DNA of 64,000 nt from Candidatus Tepidiaquacellales bacterium UBA2330. GTDB lineage: Bacteria > Bacteroidota > Ignavibacteria > Tepidaquicellales > Tepidaquicellaceae. Where the stretch lies: positions 1 to 64,000 of the forward strand of contig DDUU01000037.1 in assembly GCA_002344965.1 (NCBI GenBank), given 5' to 3'. The first letter of the stretch is position 1, and each line of letters opens with the position of its first letter. Positions 1-9,257 of the stretch are shown piece after piece. A program made the translations under genes and the position numbers. Under the pieces are notes generated by a model that did no database searches, had not been told where the DNA came from, and saw nothing but the letters and a program-made list of their open reading frames with translations.

Positions 1-160
1 AAAATAATATAAATTTGACGAAAAATTTCTTTTTTAAAAATGTTTTGGACAGCATTGCAGAAATGCGGGTTTTAAAATAGTTTTTATACGAATATTAATT
101 TTTTCAGTGAAAATCTTCTTCCGCTTTATTAAATTCAAAAAATTAAAAAAATATTTTTTT

Positions 161-1219
161 ATGGTTAAATTTAAATTCGCAGGAATTTTAATACTGAGTA
201 TCTTTATACTTACCGGTTGTTCAATGTTTACAAAACTTAAAGAAAAACTCAGCGCTGCAAAAGAAGAGACAACAGAGAAGGAATCTGTTAAAGAATCAGT
301 AAAGAATGAGTCATCAAAAGAAAACATGAATTTTTATAATAAGTATATGGAGGTGATGAACAAAATTCAGGATTCAGGTGAGGGAGTTTATAAAAGCTAC
401 ATGAGCGAAATTCCAAAGCCGGGATCCGTGACAAAAAATTCCCTGATTATTCCCATAAGCTTTCAGATGGCTTCGCAGACTTTGGGTAATACCGCAAAGC
501 AGTATGAAAGATCGCTGCTGGACGGTGGAGAACTCTCTAAACTCAATGCATCTGATGATATGAAGAATGATCTGGAAAACGACCTGAAAAATCTGCTGCC
601 GGCAATGAAAGAATTTTCCGAAGTCTCCGGAAAAGTTTCCGAATATTATGTTAACAGAGAATATAAAGATGATATGTCAAAGGTAATTCCTTATGAAGAA
701 GAAATGAAAAAATCTTACGAAAAATATAAAGCAGCTTTTAATAAATTATCTGAAGATCTGAAAAAATACAAACCCAAAAGAGTTATTCACGATCCGGAAT
801 CAGCATCTTCACCTGATGAAAAGTCATCGCTGATAATGCTTAACGCATACGGTGACATTCTTGAAACCGCTGAAATATTTTTTGACAGTTTTGTGAATCT
901 GACTTTTTTCAGTGATATGAGCGAAGCTAAAGTAAAGTTCAGTGAGTTTGAAAAAGCGTTCGAAAAGAGCAGGGCCAGCGTTTTAAGCGCAGAATTTTCG
1001 GAGCAGTATAAATTTATGAAATATAACTTTGAAGATTACTTTGCGCCGACCGCTGAAAAATTCATAAGCGAAGGGAATAAATTTTTCGGATCCGGCGGAG
1101 GCATAAAAAGCGATAAGGAATTTTTAAAAGGATATAATGAAATGATAAACAGTTATAACAGCATGATCAAATCTTACAATACTAATATCGGGACGATAAA
1201 CAGAGTAAGATCCTGGTAG
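161..1219 (+). CDS. DUF3829-like lipoprotein
   Basis: Predicted lipoprotein of about 352 residues. The open frame reaches back to 107, but the ATG at 161 starts a proper signal peptide: a basic MVKFKF start, a hydrophobic stretch, and the lipobox LTGC. A charged Lys/Glu/Ser-rich linker follows, and the rest is alpha-helical. The mid-region VNREYKDD... helix pair and the C-terminal YNEMINSYNSMIKSYN stretch resemble E. coli YiiG and the DUF3829 family, as I remember that sequence. The function of this family is unknown. The protein is likely anchored in the outer or inner membrane facing the periplasm. It stands alone; the next gene converges from the opposite strand. The family assignment rests on remembered similarity only. 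Confidence 0.7.
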   Translation: MVKFKFAGILILSIFILTGCSMFTKLKEKLSAAKEETTEKESVKESVKNESSKENMNFYNKYMEVMNKIQDSGEGVYKSYMSEIPKPGSVTKNSLIIPISFQMASQTLGNTAKQYERSLLDGGELSKLNASDDMKNDLENDLKNLLPAMKEFSEVSGKVSEYYVNREYKDDMSKVIPYEEEMKKSYEKYKAAFNKLSEDLKKYKPKRVIHDPESASSPDEKSSLIMLNAYGDILETAEIFFDSFVNLTFFSDMSEAKVKFSEFEKAFEKSRASVLSAEFSEQYKFMKYNFEDYFAPTAEKFISEGNKFFGSGGGIKSDKEFLKGYNEMINSYNSMIKSYNTNIGTINRVRSW

Positions 1220-1221
1220 AA

Positions 1222-1264
1222 ATTGCAAGTTACGAGTTACGAGTTACGAATTGCGGGTTACGGG
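1222..1264. repeat. Degenerate 7-bp tandem repeat (GTTACGA type)
   Basis: Immediately after the stop of the lipoprotein gene the sequence runs GTTACGA, GTTACGA, GTTACGA, ATTGCGG, GTTACGG, which is a 7-bp period with drift. Similar heptamer tracts (TTACAAA type) occur at 26253, 40211, 43386 and 46890. It lies between two convergent genes and has no coding capacity. Confidence 0.6.
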
Positions 1265-1290
1265 AGAATAGTTGCGAGTGTAAAAAATTT

Positions 1291-2772
1291 TTAGTCAGTT
1301 TTCAAGAGCAGGTTAAATTTTTCAATAATCCATTGATTGCTTTTTTGCTCAAATTCCGAGTTGAGTTTTGAAATAAAACTTTTCGGGATATATTGCTTAT
1401 GATTAATTTTTTTATGGATCAATAAATTAAAATATTCAAGAAATTTTAATTCATTGTCCCGAAATTTCTCAGAGATTCCGGTTTGAGTGTTAATAAAACG
1501 TTTGTAATTTTTTGCATACTTATCAGCCATATCAATAAAATTTAGTTCGTACATAGCTTTTATTGTGATCTTACTGAGACCAAACCTCAGGAAAAATTTT
1601 TTCATATTTACTCTCGAAGAATAATTTAAGCATTTTTCAAATTCCCCTTTATAAAAGTTTAATAAAGCCAGACTATACAGTTCGATATTTTCAGAATCAG
1701 AAACTGATCCAAGTTTTTTGCATTTGGCGATAAAATTTTCTGCCCAGTCAAACTCTTTTGCTTTCAAAGCAAAGAATATAATTCCATGATATTCAGAAAA
1801 ATTTATCTTTCTGGTTCCGTCAGTAAAGAACAAACCCTTTTCAACCATATATTTATAATTTTCAAACAAAACGCGTTTATAAAATTCATTAGCAGAAGAA
1901 TACTTTGCAGAACAAAATGTATTCATGCGAGCAAGATAATAATACAGCAAATTATGATTAAGTATTTCATCGGATTCAAAAACAGTCTTACGCATATTCC
2001 TTAAATCAAAATCATTAAAATTTTCAGTACTCATCATAATATCATATTTTATAAGTTTCAAATACAATTTATCATTTCCCGAGCATTGCTTTTCCAAATT
2101 TTCGAGGTCTTTTAGTTTTATAAATCTAAAAAGCTCTTTAATAATTAAAGACATATCGCTGATATCAAAGTAAAATTTATGCATATATAATTTTCTAAGA
2201 TTATTAGCAAAGAAATGAAGGAAATTCATATAAACATAAAGGTTATTTTCAAGGATCAGATTAAGAGATTTACTACTGAATTGATTTCCGATTCCGGGGA
2301 TTCTCATAATAAAGTTAAAGTTGATCTCATTATGCGTTAATTTGTTTACGGGATAATCAATGCTGATTTTTTCTTTCTTAAATCTCAAATCAGAAATTTC
2401 CTTATCTTTCTTTAAAAATAAATTATTCAGTCCTGTATTTTCAAAGTACTCAAGCAAAACAAGATTTGACTTCATTTTATTCTTTGAAAAATTTTCAGTG
2501 AAAATAAACTTCTCCGCAAGCTTAGTAAGATTGGAAATATATTTTCTGAACAACAAAGAGTTAAACTGTTTACCCGGATTAACTGATGAGAAGAGTTTTA
2601 TTTTAGTAAAATTTTTGTTATTGAACTCCGGATAATACTTTTTGATTTGTCTGAAAAGTCTGACAAGAGTGCTTTGATTATTATAATAAGGAGAACGAAT
2701 AAACTTATCAAATTCATACAAATCTGTTCTCGAAAATGTTTTAAAAATACTAATCAGATTTAGTCTATTCAC
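1291..2772 (-). CDS. Uncharacterised helical protein (FCB-group paralogous family)
   Basis: A 493-residue protein with no signal peptide and no obvious membrane segment, rich in Lys, Phe, Leu and Asn and predicted to be almost wholly alpha-helical. The N-terminus has the pattern FSRTDLYEFDKFIRSPYYNN (about residues 13-32). I associate this with a family of hypothetical proteins common in Ignavibacteria and relatives, but I know no named domain or function for it. The helical hairpins in the C-terminal half could be TPR-like. It is read from the strand opposite to its neighbours and has a 250-bp very AT-rich upstream region. Function unknown. Confidence 0.75.
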   Translation of the reverse strand: MNRLNLISIFKTFSRTDLYEFDKFIRSPYYNNQSTLVRLFRQIKKYYPEFNNKNFTKIKLFSSVNPGKQFNSLLFRKYISNLTKLAEKFIFTENFSKNKMKSNLVLLEYFENTGLNNLFLKKDKEISDLRFKKEKISIDYPVNKLTHNEINFNFIMRIPGIGNQFSSKSLNLILENNLYVYMNFLHFFANNLRKLYMHKFYFDISDMSLIIKELFRFIKLKDLENLEKQCSGNDKLYLKLIKYDIMMSTENFNDFDLRNMRKTVFESDEILNHNLLYYYLARMNTFCSAKYSSANEFYKRVLFENYKYMVEKGLFFTDGTRKINFSEYHGIIFFALKAKEFDWAENFIAKCKKLGSVSDSENIELYSLALLNFYKGEFEKCLNYSSRVNMKKFFLRFGLSKITIKAMYELNFIDMADKYAKNYKRFINTQTGISEKFRDNELKFLEYFNLLIHKKINHKQYIPKSFISKLNSEFEQKSNQWIIEKFNLLLKTD

Positions 2773-3021
2773 TTTTTAAATGGAAAATTTTATTATAAAA
2801 AACACTTCATATTAACTACTTTGTAAAACTTCTAAAAATACTGAATATTGCAAAATAATGTAAAAAAGGTAACTTTACTATTATTTAAAATCACTTCACA
2901 AAATCCAAAATTTTATTCAGCAAAATAAGATAAATTCATTTAAATTTGAACATATAATTTAAATATTTATAAATCTAAACACCAAACATTTCACTTTTTA
3001 AAAACTAAATAATTAACCTAA

Positions 3022-3711
3022 ATGAAACTTACTACACTTAAATTAATATTTACAGCAGTTCTTTTTTTAGGACTTGTAAATATTCTTAGTGCGCAGAGTT
3101 ACAAAATAAATTTGTATTCAGGATATACATTTGAAGACAATATAGAAGCTGTAACGAGCAACAACAATTATTTTAAAGGAACTATTAATTCCGGTTATCA
3201 ATGGGGAGCCGGTTTTGAATATATTTTAAAACCTACTTACGGAATTGAGCTTGCATACTTCAGACAAGACACGGACTTTCCTGTTAATTTTTCAACTAAC
3301 AATAATATAACGGATACTAACAGGACATTCGGACTTGGAATGAATTTTATAATGCTGGCAGGGAATAAATACATTCCAATCCCCGGATCAATTTTAACTC
3401 CATACGGAGGACTTATGGTCGGAATGAGTATAATGAATAACAAAGATCCTCTTCCCGGTGCAGAGACTTCTATTACAAATTTCGCATGGGGCGGCAGAGC
3501 AGGCGTGTTTCTGAATTTTTCAAATAATGTAGGATTAAAACTTCACGCGCAGCTGCTTTCAGCAGTTCAGTCTTTTGGCGGCGGACTTTATCTGGGAACA
3601 GGCGGCGTAGGAGCAGGACTTGACACAGAATCATCAATGTATCAGTTTGGAATGGGCGGAGCGCTGGTATTTCAGTTCGGTGCAAAACCAAAACCAAGAA
3701 TTAAAAGATAA
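3022..3711 (+). CDS. Outer-membrane beta-barrel protein (OmpA/OprF-barrel-like)
   Basis: A 229-residue secreted protein. Residues 1-25 form a signal peptide with a probable cleavage after SAQ. The mature part alternates Gly/aromatic-rich strands (YKINLYSGYTFED, GYQWGAGFEYIL, FGLGMNFIML, YGGLMVGMS, WGGRAGVFLNF, KLHAQLL) and ends in a strand with FQFGAKPKP, the layout of small 8-stranded outer-membrane barrels (PF13505/PF13568-like). The glycine-rich loop around residues 185-205 is unusual but not diagnostic. It probably sits in the outer membrane; no ligand can be proposed. An HdeD relic follows 22 bp downstream. Confidence 0.75.
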   Translation: MKLTTLKLIFTAVLFLGLVNILSAQSYKINLYSGYTFEDNIEAVTSNNNYFKGTINSGYQWGAGFEYILKPTYGIELAYFRQDTDFPVNFSTNNNITDTNRTFGLGMNFIMLAGNKYIPIPGSILTPYGGLMVGMSIMNNKDPLPGAETSITNFAWGGRAGVFLNFSNNVGLKLHAQLLSAVQSFGGGLYLGTGGVGAGLDTESSMYQFGMGGALVFQFGAKPKPRIKR

Positions 3712-3733
3712 GTAATTTAAAAAATTTAATTTT

Positions 3734-3838
3734 ATGCTATGTTTAAAAAAGTGGTGGGTAATTCTGATTCAGGGAATATTAATGTTTATTCTCGGAATAT
3801 TTGTCTTCAACAATCCGGCGGAAGTGCTTTCGGATTAA
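3734..3838 (+). pseudogene. HdeD/DUF308 membrane protein relic
   Basis: The ATG at 3734 opens a 34-codon frame (MLCLKKWWVILIQGILMF..., ending NNPAEVLSD and TAA). The KxWWxxLIxGI...GIxxFxNP pattern is that of the first transmembrane hairpin of HdeD/DUF308 proteins, which are normally about 180-200 residues. Nothing after the stop restores the missing hairpins: the next in-frame codons give only MSKVF and another stop. I read it as a truncated remnant. A functional one-helix microprotein cannot be excluded. Confidence 0.55.
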
Positions 3839-3926
3839 TGTCAAAAGTATTTTAATCAGAAAATTTTCCGAGTTGAAACTATAAACTGATAGCACCCCCC
3901 AAAAAAAATATTTGAATCTATAAAAA

Positions 3927-3969
3927 CCGGTTTAACTTTTTTAAAAATTTAAGCCGGATATTTTTTTTA
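3927..3969 (+). terminator. Rho-independent terminator candidate
   Basis: CCGGTTTAA (3927-3935) pairs with TTAAGCCGG (3949-3957) with one G-T wobble and a 13-nt loop, followed by a run of T from 3961. It would end transcripts from the barrel gene and its relic before the porin gene. The rest of the 3839-4100 spacer is AT-rich and holds no gene. Confidence 0.55.
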
Positions 3970-4100
3970 AAAATTTTTTAATAAGGTAATCTCTTTTTAC
4001 AATCCGGTCTTTTTTATTCAGTAAAAAACTTTTTGAATAAATCAAAGATTCTAATAACATTTTTTTTAATCTTAAGAAATTTTTATAAAAAAAATTACAA

Positions 4101-5402
4101 TTGAAAATAGTTTTAATCTTACTTGCGATGCTGACGTTCGGGTTTTCAGAAGTATATTCACAGGATATTTTTGAAATAATGGATTTTGACGATACTACAG
4201 AGGTTAAATCAGGAGATGTCTCTTCAGAAGCTCCGACTATTATGAAGAAAAAGTGGAACAGTTTTCAGACAAAATTTATCACGCTTAATTTCGGAATGGC
4301 ATTATTTCTTGATTATAATATTCTTGAACAGAATGAAACTAATATCGAACAAGTCGGAAAAGTCGAATCGGAAGTGGAATTCAGAGCGCAGAGAATTATT
4401 CTCTCGGGAAGTTTTCCGTTTTTTAAATATCCGTGGAAATATATGATCAGCGCAAATTACAACGGTATGGATGCTGCGGAGAACAAAAAGAAAAATTTTG
4501 ATTTCATAGATCTTAGTCTTGATATTCCGTTTGGAGAAAAGAGCGGTTATATAACTGTGGGTAAACAGAAAGAAGGCATAGGACACGAGTATGTCATGCC
4601 CGGTTCGCAGAGTATGTTTATGGAAAGGGGTTCGGGAGTGCCTGCAATAGTCAAGCAAAGAAATATCGGCATCAGATACAGCAATACTGTTTATGATCAG
4701 AGAATTACTTTTACGCTCGGAGTATTTAACAGCTGGCTTGAAAGCGGTAATGACAGAAGTTTTTCTGAAAACGGAATGCAGGTAACCGGCAGAGTGACCG
4801 GACTTCCGCATTATAATGGTGACAGAAGTTTAATACATCTTGGAATTGGTTATAGATTTTCAGATGCTCCGGGTCATCAGCTTTCATATAAGGCAAGACC
4901 TGAAGCAAACTCTGCTCCGTATTTTATTAATACCGGTTCATTTGACGCGGCAGGTTCAAATTCTATTCTTTTGGACATAATAGGAGTAAAAGGATCGTTT
5001 TCAGCTATTGCTGAATACATGCAGGTGTTTGTTAACAGCGCGTTTGCTGAAAATCCGAAATTTAATTACTGGCAGATCGGAGGCAGCTGGTTTATTACGG
5101 GAGACAACAGAAAATATAACACAGTAACAGGAAATCTCGGAAAGCTAACTCCAAAGAAAAACTTCACATTTGCCAAAGGAGGAGGGCCAGGAGCATTTGA
5201 AGTTGCACTGCGTTATACTCATTCTGATTTTACGGATAAGAAAATTGAAGGCGGAATTTTCAAAAGATTTTCTTCTGCATTAAGCTGGTTTCCGAATGCT
5301 CATTTCAGGTTTGAAATTAACTACGGTTACGGTAGACTTGATAAAAATAATATGGCAGGGTCGTCAGGTTTCTGGCAGTTCCGAAGTCAGTTTGAATTAT
5401 AA
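4101..5402 (+). CDS. Phosphate-selective porin O/P family outer-membrane channel
   Basis: A 433-residue porin. The TTG at 4101 is the preferred start because it restores a full signal peptide (MKIVLILLAML..., cleavage near SQ|D at about residue 21); the next Met is inside the hydrophobic core. The mature protein matches the Porin_O_P layout: a short acidic lead, then TKFITLNFGMALFLDYN, repeated beta-strands with aromatic ends, the GKQKEGIGHEYVMPGSQSMF segment, and a terminal strand ending WQFRSQFEL with no residues after it. Family members form trimeric outer-membrane channels for anions such as phosphate. Standing directly before two arylsulfatases, it may admit sulfate esters; that role is inferred from position only. 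Confidence 0.85.
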   Translation: MKIVLILLAMLTFGFSEVYSQDIFEIMDFDDTTEVKSGDVSSEAPTIMKKKWNSFQTKFITLNFGMALFLDYNILEQNETNIEQVGKVESEVEFRAQRIILSGSFPFFKYPWKYMISANYNGMDAAENKKKNFDFIDLSLDIPFGEKSGYITVGKQKEGIGHEYVMPGSQSMFMERGSGVPAIVKQRNIGIRYSNTVYDQRITFTLGVFNSWLESGNDRSFSENGMQVTGRVTGLPHYNGDRSLIHLGIGYRFSDAPGHQLSYKARPEANSAPYFINTGSFDAAGSNSILLDIIGVKGSFSAIAEYMQVFVNSAFAENPKFNYWQIGGSWFITGDNRKYNTVTGNLGKLTPKKNFTFAKGGGPGAFEVALRYTHSDFTDKKIEGGIFKRFSSALSWFPNAHFRFEINYGYGRLDKNNMAGSSGFWQFRSQFEL

Positions 5403-5527
5403 TTAATTTGTAACAAGTTAGACAGGACAGAATTTATATGATCAGTATTATTAAAAAATAAATGAGAAAAAAAATTATATACCATTTAAAAATTAAAACT
5501 TAATAACTTTTTTAAATAAAAAAAATC

Positions 5528-7885
5528 ATGTCATTAAAAGAGTACAAACAAGGTCAGGCGTTTAACGGAGTAATCGGCAGAACATTCGACCAGTCATCGC
5601 CTGCCTGGCCGGAACCAAACAGAGCAAAAAAAGACTCACCCAATGTTTTATTTATTGTTCAGGATGATACAGGATTCGGACAGCTCGGATGCTTTGGCAG
5701 CCCGATTAAAACTCCAAACCTTGATGAACTAGCAAAAGATGGTTTGATTTATAACAATATGCATACAACTGCATTATGCTCGCCGACGCGTTCCTGTATA
5801 TTAACAGGAAGGAATCATCATTCAAATGCAATGGCTTGCATTACAGAAGGTTCGGAAGGATTTCCGGGAAGCAACGGTGCGATTCCATTTGAAAACGGTT
5901 TTCTTTCTGAAATACTTTTACAAAAAGGATATAACACTTATGCACTCGGCAAATGGCATCTTACACCTGCAGAACAAAATTCTGCAGCCGGTCCTTATGA
6001 CCGCTGGCCGCTTGGAAGAGGTTTTGAAAGGTATTACGGATTTCTCGGCGGTGATACACATCAGTATTATCCTGAACTCGTTTATGACAATCATCAGGTC
6101 GAGCCGCCGAAAACTCCGGAAGAAGGTTATCATCTAACTGAAGATTTAACAGACAAAGCAATCAGTTTTATTTCAGATGCAAAACAAATTGCTCCGGACA
6201 AACCATTCTTTTTATATTTTGCACCCGGAGCAATGCATGCTCCTCATCACGTTCCCAAAGAATGGGCTGATAAATACAAAGGACAATTCGATGACGGATG
6301 GGATGCATACCGCGAAAAAACTTTTAAACGTCAGAAAGAACTTGGAATTATCCCTAAAGAAGCAGTTCTTTCAAGACATGACCCCGACGTTCAGGACTGG
6401 GATAAACTTCCGGCAGATGAAAAAAAACTATATGCAAGAATGATGGAAGTCTTTGCAGGATTTCTTGAACATACTGATAATCAGTACGGAAGACTGTTTC
6501 AGTTTCTGAAAGACATGGGTTTGTGGGATAATACATTGATAATGTTTATTTCAGATAATGGTGCAAGTGCAGAAGGAGGACCCACCGGTTCTGTAAACGA
6601 AAATAAATTTTTCAACAATGTACCGGATGACTTAAAGCAAAATCTTGCTGCTATTGATGATATCGGCGGACCTAAATATTTTAATCATTATCCGTGGGGC
6701 TGGACACATGCAGGTAATACGCCATTTAAAAGATGGAAACGAGAAACTTACAGAGGAGGTGTGAGTGATCCGTTTATAGTTCACTGGCCAAAGGGAATCA
6801 AATCCAAAGGTGAAGTAAGGTCGGCATTTGCTCATGCGGTCGATATGATGCCGACAGTTCTGGAAGCATTGGGAATTGAACCGCCGGTAACCATTAAAGG
6901 AGTGACACAATCTCCGATAGAGGGGCATAGTTTTGCAAAAACATTCGATGATAAAAATTCAAAAGGCGACCATAAGGTACAATACTTTGAAATGTTCGGA
7001 CATCGTTCTCTTTATCAGGACGGATGGCGGGCAGTATGTCCGTGGGTCGGAACATCTTTTGTTGAATCCGGACTTACTTTCGGCGCACCGATAGATGCGG
7101 CAAAATTAACCGAGCTAGATGCAAACAACTGGGAGCTTTATGATCTGACAAAGGATCCTACAGAAACCACAAATGTTGCAAAAGAAAATAAAGCAAAACT
7201 TATTGAAATGATTGCTCAATGGTATGTAGAAGCAGGAAAGTATAATGTACTTCCGATTGATTCACGCGGAACTTCAAGATTTGCTGATGAAAGACCTCAG
7301 TTAGCTGTAGCAAGAACTTCTTATACCTATTATCCCGGAACGCAGGTTGTACCTTCAAATGTAGCAGTAAATGTAATGAACAGACCCTTTAGTATTACAG
7401 CAGATGTAGAAATTCCAAAAGGCGGTGCAGAAGGGGCATTATATACAATGGGAGGAAATGACGGCGGACTTGTATTTTATATAAAAGACAACAAATTGTG
7501 TTACGGATATAATTATGTTGCTGCAGAATATTTTAGTGTTACTTCAAAAGAAAATGTTCCTGAAGGAAAACATAAGTTAAGATTTGAATTCGAAGTTACC
7601 GGAAAACCTGACTTGGCTAAAGGTAAAGGCGCTCCGGGCAGAGCGCAATTATATATTGATGACAAGCTTGTTGGTCAGTCAGAATTTCCATATACAATTC
7701 CAATTTCATTAGGATTGGGTGGCGGAGCTGTTGTAGGAGCTGATACAGGTTCGCCGGTTTTACCGTATGCTTATAAACCGCCGTTTGAATTTACGGGAAA
7801 GATTTATTCTGTAACTGTTGATGTAAGCGGTGAAACAATAAAGGATGATGAAGCTGCAATGAAGATGGTAATGGCGAGACAGTAG
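5528..7885 (+). CDS. Arylsulfatase with C-terminal LamG-like domain (no signal peptide)
   Basis: A 785-residue type I sulfatase, expected to hydrolyse sulfate monoesters. Visible active-site elements: Asp46-Asp47 (metal), the C84-S-P-T-R88 motif whose Cys84 becomes formylglycine, GKWH with Lys142 and His144, and Asp343-Asn344 (metal). Residues from about 590 to 780 form a beta-rich concanavalin/LamG-like module (GALYTMGGNDGGLVFYI). The length and layout resemble the roughly 787-residue actinobacterial AtsA/AtsD group. The N-terminus MSLKEYKQGQAF has no signal peptide, so the enzyme is probably cytoplasmic, like the formylglycine-generating enzyme encoded at 11037. It follows the porin by 125 bp. 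Substrate unknown. Confidence 0.93.
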   Translation: MSLKEYKQGQAFNGVIGRTFDQSSPAWPEPNRAKKDSPNVLFIVQDDTGFGQLGCFGSPIKTPNLDELAKDGLIYNNMHTTALCSPTRSCILTGRNHHSNAMACITEGSEGFPGSNGAIPFENGFLSEILLQKGYNTYALGKWHLTPAEQNSAAGPYDRWPLGRGFERYYGFLGGDTHQYYPELVYDNHQVEPPKTPEEGYHLTEDLTDKAISFISDAKQIAPDKPFFLYFAPGAMHAPHHVPKEWADKYKGQFDDGWDAYREKTFKRQKELGIIPKEAVLSRHDPDVQDWDKLPADEKKLYARMMEVFAGFLEHTDNQYGRLFQFLKDMGLWDNTLIMFISDNGASAEGGPTGSVNENKFFNNVPDDLKQNLAAIDDIGGPKYFNHYPWGWTHAGNTPFKRWKRETYRGGVSDPFIVHWPKGIKSKGEVRSAFAHAVDMMPTVLEALGIEPPVTIKGVTQSPIEGHSFAKTFDDKNSKGDHKVQYFEMFGHRSLYQDGWRAVCPWVGTSFVESGLTFGAPIDAAKLTELDANNWELYDLTKDPTETTNVAKENKAKLIEMIAQWYVEAGKYNVLPIDSRGTSRFADERPQLAVARTSYTYYPGTQVVPSNVAVNVMNRPFSITADVEIPKGGAEGALYTMGGNDGGLVFYIKDNKLCYGYNYVAAEYFSVTSKENVPEGKHKLRFEFEVTGKPDLAKGKGAPGRAQLYIDDKLVGQSEFPYTIPISLGLGGGAVVGADTGSPVLPYAYKPPFEFTGKIYSVTVDVSGETIKDDEAAMKMVMARQ

Positions 7886-7996
7886 AACATTTATTAGATC
7901 TTTTCGCTGAGTCCTTGCTTTCACTGTATTCTAAATTTTAAGGTCTTATATGCAAGTGACTCAGCGAAGACGAAGGGCGATTATGGCGAGACAATA
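7871..7996. repeat. 11-bp direct repeat around an inverted repeat, duplicating the gene's last codons
   Basis: ATGGCGAGACA occurs at 7871-7881 (last codons of the sulfatase gene, MARQ then TAG) and again at 7983-7993, followed by ATAA, which would also read MARQ-stop. Between them lies a perfect 11-bp inverted repeat, TTCGCTGAGTC (7903-7913) with GACTCAGCGAA (7958-7968). This could be a small insertion with a target duplication, or a local tandem duplication. No gene is present. Confidence 0.5.
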
Positions 7997-8088
7997 AAGA
8001 CTATTAATAGATTCCTTATTAAGTTTGAGATGGAATTTTCATCAGCAGCATTTTAAAACTATTGAAACTGAAGAGTAATGAAGAAAAT

Positions 8089-9090
8089 ATGAAAAATTCA
8101 ATACTGATTTTGTTAACGGTTTTATTTTTAAGCTGTAACAGCAATAATAATACAAACGAAATGATTGAGATTAAAAATAACATATCAGACCCGTTGTCTT
8201 CATGGAGTGAGGGTCCGTCAAAAAAAGCTATAATTGATTTTGTGACAAAAACTACAAAGGAAGGCAGTCCGGATTTTATACCGGCCGCAGACAGGATTGC
8301 CTGCTTTGATAATGACGGCACATTATGGAGTGAGCAGCCGGTAGTGCAGCTTGCATTTGTATTGGATCAGATAAAAGCCAAAGCTTCAGATCATCCTGAA
8401 TGGAAAACCGAACAACCGTTTAAAGCAATTCTGGAAGGGGATGTAAAAGCATTTACAGAAGGAGGAAAAGAATCAGTAATTAAAATACTTGAGGTCACGC
8501 ATACCGGAATGACTTCAGAGGAGTTTAATCAATCCGTTAAAGACTGGATAGCAACCGCAAAGCATCCCAAAACCGGAATGCGATACGCTGAAATGATTTA
8601 TAAGCCGATGCTGGAATTATTAAATTATTTAAGAGCTAACGGTTATAAAACTTTTATAGTGTCCGGCGGCGGAATAGACTTTATGAGAGTTTTTGCTGAG
8701 GAGATTTACGGAATTCCGTCATATCAGGTGGTAGGCAGTTCAGGAAAAATTAAATATGAGGTCAATGAAGGAAAGCCGTCGATAAAAAAAATGGCTGAGT
8801 TAAATTTTATAGATGATAAAGAGGGAAAACCGGAAGGCATACATCAGCATATAGGAAAGCGCCCTGTTTTTACGGCAGGAAACTCAGACGGTGATTACGC
8901 AATGCTGGAATATACGATCTCAGGCAGCGGACCAAGGTTTGGTATGATAATACATCACACTGATGCCGAAAGAGAATTTGAATATGTTAAACCGATGGTA
9001 GGTTCTAAACTTGAACGGGGACTTAAAGACGCGGCAAAATTTAACTGGCTGGTAATTGATATGAAAAAGGACTGGAAAGAAATATTTTAA
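8089..9090 (+). CDS. HAD-superfamily phosphatase lipoprotein
   Basis: About 333 residues from the ATG at 8089; this start gives a lipoprotein signal (MKNSILILLTVLFLSC, Cys16), whereas the upstream TTG at 8062 would add nine polar residues. HAD motifs are intact: motif I FDNDGTLW with Asp74 and Asp76, motif II Ser in FIVSGGGIDF, and motif IV GNSDGDYAML. The region resembles phosphoserine-phosphatase-like HAD hydrolases (type I cap). It should be a periplasm-facing, membrane-anchored phosphohydrolase. It lies between the two arylsulfatase genes, so a role in processing the same sulfated or phosphorylated compounds is plausible but unproven. Confidence 0.85.
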   Translation: MKNSILILLTVLFLSCNSNNNTNEMIEIKNNISDPLSSWSEGPSKKAIIDFVTKTTKEGSPDFIPAADRIACFDNDGTLWSEQPVVQLAFVLDQIKAKASDHPEWKTEQPFKAILEGDVKAFTEGGKESVIKILEVTHTGMTSEEFNQSVKDWIATAKHPKTGMRYAEMIYKPMLELLNYLRANGYKTFIVSGGGIDFMRVFAEEIYGIPSYQVVGSSGKIKYEVNEGKPSIKKMAELNFIDDKEGKPEGIHQHIGKRPVFTAGNSDGDYAMLEYTISGSGPRFGMIIHHTDAEREFEYVKPMVGSKLERGLKDAAKFNWLVIDMKKDWKEIF

Positions 9091-9148
9091 GAAGTATTAA
9101 TATTACAAATTTAATTTATGATTTTATATTTAAGTTTTTTTATATTAA

Positions 9149-9185
9149 AAAAGTCAGTATAGTCATTTTGCAAACTGACTTTTAC
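9149..9185 (+). terminator. Rho-independent terminator candidate
   Basis: AAAAGTCAGT (9149-9158) pairs perfectly with ACTGACTTTT (9174-9183) across a 15-nt loop, ending in a short T run. It lies between the HAD lipoprotein and the second sulfatase. Confidence 0.6.
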
Positions 9186-9257
9186 ATCTTTTCTTAAGAA
9201 AAAAATAGCATGAAAACCCAATTTAAATAACTTATTCAAAAACCTAAAAGCAAAGTC

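Noticed and set aside
1..160. Gene at the left window edge
   Set aside because: The open frames here are shadows of the lipoprotein gene or extend its start beyond the signal peptide; no independent coding signal is seen.
4302..4811. Antisense frame of 169 codons opposite the porin gene
   Set aside because: Shadow of the Porin_O_P coding frame with no recognisable domain or start context.
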